A stretch of DNA of 23,113 nt, taken from assembly GCA_051162045.1 (NCBI GenBank), contig JBISDI010000052.1; one strand, given 5' to 3'. A model generated the notes under the pieces. That model was given only the letters and a program-made list of their open reading frames with translations, did not search any database and was not told the origin of the DNA. Positions 21,666-23,113 of the stretch are shown one piece after another. A program made the translations under genes and the position numbers. Positions within the stretch are counted from its first letter, which is position 1; every line of letters starts with the position of its first letter. This DNA is from Anaerozeibacter quisquiliarum. GTDB lineage: Bacteria; Bacillota; Clostridia; Christensenellales; Aristaeellaceae.

Positions 21666-23093
21666 ATGCTCGTACTCGCGCTTGAGTCCAGCACCAGTTC
21701 CGCCAAGGCGCTCCTCTACGATTCGGGAAAGGGCGTAATCGCGACGGAATCCAGCCCCTACGATCCCTCGTACGCCAAGGACGGCGTGGTCGGCACCGAG
21801 GAGGTGTTCCGTCTGACCGCCGAGATGGGCAGGCGTATCGCCGCGGGCAAGGACATTGCCGCCATCGCGCTGTCGAGCGTCTGGCACAGCGTCGCGCTGT
21901 GCGACAGGGACATGCGCCCCGCGGGCGGCACCTACATGTGGAATTACCTGGCGCCCAGCGACATGTGCAAGACCGTGCGCGCGGATGCGGCGCTCACCGA
22001 GCGGCTCTACCGGAGCACCGGCTGCATGCCGAACGTAACCTATCCCCGCCACGCGCTTCGCTACCTCCGGGAAAACGGCGTCGAACTCGCGGACAAGCTG
22101 CTGCCGTCGCAGGGCGGGTACAACTTCCATCGGCTAACCGGGGAGTTCCGCGAGACGATCAACATCATGAACGGCTCCGGATTTCTGAACGTGCACACGC
22201 TTGCCTATGACGACTTCGCGATGGGGTATTCGGGCGTCCGCGCGTCGCAGCTCGGCGCGCTCTCGACCTACCTGGACACCGCGCCGCTACGTGAGGACGC
22301 CGCGAACTTGATCGGCATCCCCGCGGGCATACCGGTCGTCCCCTCGCACGCGGACGGCGCGCTCAACCAGATCGCGAGCTGCGCGGCCGTCGTCGGGCGC
22401 ATGACGCTGTCGGTCGGCACCAGCGGCGCAATCCGGCTGACGACCGACCGGCCCGTGCTGCCGGAGGGAAAACAGATCTGGAGCTACTACGGCGTCGCGG
22501 ACTACATGTCCGGAGCGGCGATTTCCGGCGCGTGCAACTGCATTGATTGGTTCCGGGACACGTTTTCGGGCAGCCGAATGAGTTTCGAGGAACTGGATTC
22601 CGGCGCAGAGATTCCCGAGGGGATGCCGGTATTTCTGCCGTTCCTGTTCGGCGAGCGCAATCCGGGCTGGCGCGACGACCGCCACGGCGGGTTCGAGGGC
22701 ATCCGTCCGAGCCACACCGCGCGCGACATGTACCGGGCGCTACAGGCGGGGGTGCTTTTCAACCTCTACCAGTGTTACGAGGTGTTGCGCAGCGAAGTCG
22801 GCGAACCCAGGGAGATATACGCGTCCGGCGGCATCCTGCACTCGCGGCGCTGGACGCAGATGATGGCCGACATCTTCGGCACGCGCATCCGCCTGGTGAA
22901 AAACCTGAACGCATCGTCGGTGGGCGCGGCCGTGCTGGCCATGCGCGCCGTCTGCGCGATCGACGATATTCGCGCGTTTTCGCGCGACATCGAGGGCGCG
23001 GCGGTCATATGCCCGCGCCCTGAGTTCCAAAGGTCCTACGCCGAATACTACCAGCGATACCTCGAACTGTACAACGCTACCGCTCTTTTGTAA
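21666..23093 (+). CDS. FGGY-family carbohydrate kinase, possible gluconokinase
   Basis: A 475-residue FGGY kinase. The N-terminal phosphate-binding loop reads LALESSTSSAKALLYD, where the usual aspartate is E7. The catalytic base is D230 in PSHADGALNQIAS, followed by LSVGTSGAIR. FLFGERNPGWRDD and EIYASGGILHSRRWTQMMAD, with SSVGAAVLA, match the gluconokinase/xylulokinase branch. The common W-x-D-x-R substrate segment is replaced by YMWNYLAPSD at about 90-99, so the substrate pocket differs from classical gluconokinases. The ATG at 21666 is chosen because CGGAGG lies 9 bases upstream; the frame is open further upstream without a start signal. It ends the recognised operon and would phosphorylate an aldonate, plausibly gluconate, for Gnd. 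The substrate is inference. Confidence 0.85.
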   Translation: MLVLALESSTSSAKALLYDSGKGVIATESSPYDPSYAKDGVVGTEEVFRLTAEMGRRIAAGKDIAAIALSSVWHSVALCDRDMRPAGGTYMWNYLAPSDMCKTVRADAALTERLYRSTGCMPNVTYPRHALRYLRENGVELADKLLPSQGGYNFHRLTGEFRETINIMNGSGFLNVHTLAYDDFAMGYSGVRASQLGALSTYLDTAPLREDAANLIGIPAGIPVVPSHADGALNQIASCAAVVGRMTLSVGTSGAIRLTTDRPVLPEGKQIWSYYGVADYMSGAAISGACNCIDWFRDTFSGSRMSFEELDSGAEIPEGMPVFLPFLFGERNPGWRDDRHGGFEGIRPSHTARDMYRALQAGVLFNLYQCYEVLRSEVGEPREIYASGGILHSRRWTQMMADIFGTRIRLVKNLNASSVGAAVLAMRAVCAIDDIRAFSRDIEGAAVICPRPEFQRSYAEYYQRYLELYNATALL

Positions 23094-23103
23094 GAGACAT
23101 AAA

Positions 23104-23108
23104 GGGGG
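23104..23108 (+). promoter_or_regulatory. Probable ribosome binding site of the next gene
   Basis: AAAGGGGG lies 10 bases after the kinase stop and 5 bases from the window edge, so another plus-strand gene probably begins just beyond 23113 and the operon continues. Confidence 0.4.
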
Positions 23109-23113
23109 CTTTC

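Noticed and set aside
1..23113. CRISPR array, complete insertion sequence or rRNA
   Set aside because: No regularly spaced direct repeats, no transposase or integrase motifs and no rRNA-like stretches were seen.

Overview
The window looks like part of a GC-rich genome of clostridial (Bacillota) type. Almost every gene has a strong AGGAGG-like ribosome binding site, both tRNA-Ser genes encode their own CCA, two promoters match the sigma-A consensus closely, and the cupin is of a kind common in Clostridia. The taxonomic placement is inference. The first ~0.4 kb is clearly AT-richer than the catabolic region from about 5.4 kb onward, which is strongly GC-rich.

Region 1 (1-3.4 kb) has the look of an accessory island. 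It holds a small membrane protein on the minus strand, a multiply frameshifted 5' remnant of a type I restriction-modification methyltransferase gene (hsdM), a consensus promoter, and an 800-residue UPF1-like superfamily 1 helicase with a long coiled-coil insertion. Region 2 (3.4-5.4 kb) holds a non-coding stretch with repeated dyads, a promoter, tRNA-Ser(UGA), tRNA-Ser(GCU) and a terminator. It then has a cysteine-rich cupin, two facing terminators, and a C-terminal fragment of a phage-type large polyvalent protein.

Region 3 (5.4-23.1 kb) is a sugar-acid catabolic locus. On the minus strand an AraC-type regulator is followed by altronate dehydratase (uxaA). Divergently, on the plus strand, about 15 kb of co-directional genes encode a branched-chain-amino-acid-type (HAAT) ABC transporter, an RspB-like zinc alcohol dehydrogenase, an Ldh_2-family dehydrogenase, KDPG aldolase (eda), 2-keto-3-deoxygluconate kinase (kdgK), a mannonate/altronate-type oxidoreductase, 6-phosphogluconate dehydrogenase (gnd), a LarA-family nickel-pincer racemase/epimerase, and an FGGY sugar kinase.

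The genes suggest two routes. Altronate (or another aldonate) would go through UxaA, KdgK and Eda to pyruvate and glyceraldehyde-3-phosphate. A second, more unusual branch would be hexuronate to mannonate by the oxidoreductase, mannonate to gluconate by C2 epimerisation with the LarA homologue, gluconate to 6-phosphogluconate by the FGGY kinase, and then ribulose-5-phosphate by Gnd. The second branch is a hypothesis from gene order plus conservation of the LarA cofactor residues. It is the most interesting candidate system in the window. Other points of note are a perfect 15-bp hairpin between the binding-protein and permease genes, a ~115-nt nested inverted repeat between gnd and larA, and a vestigial oxidoreductase 3' end between larA and the kinase.
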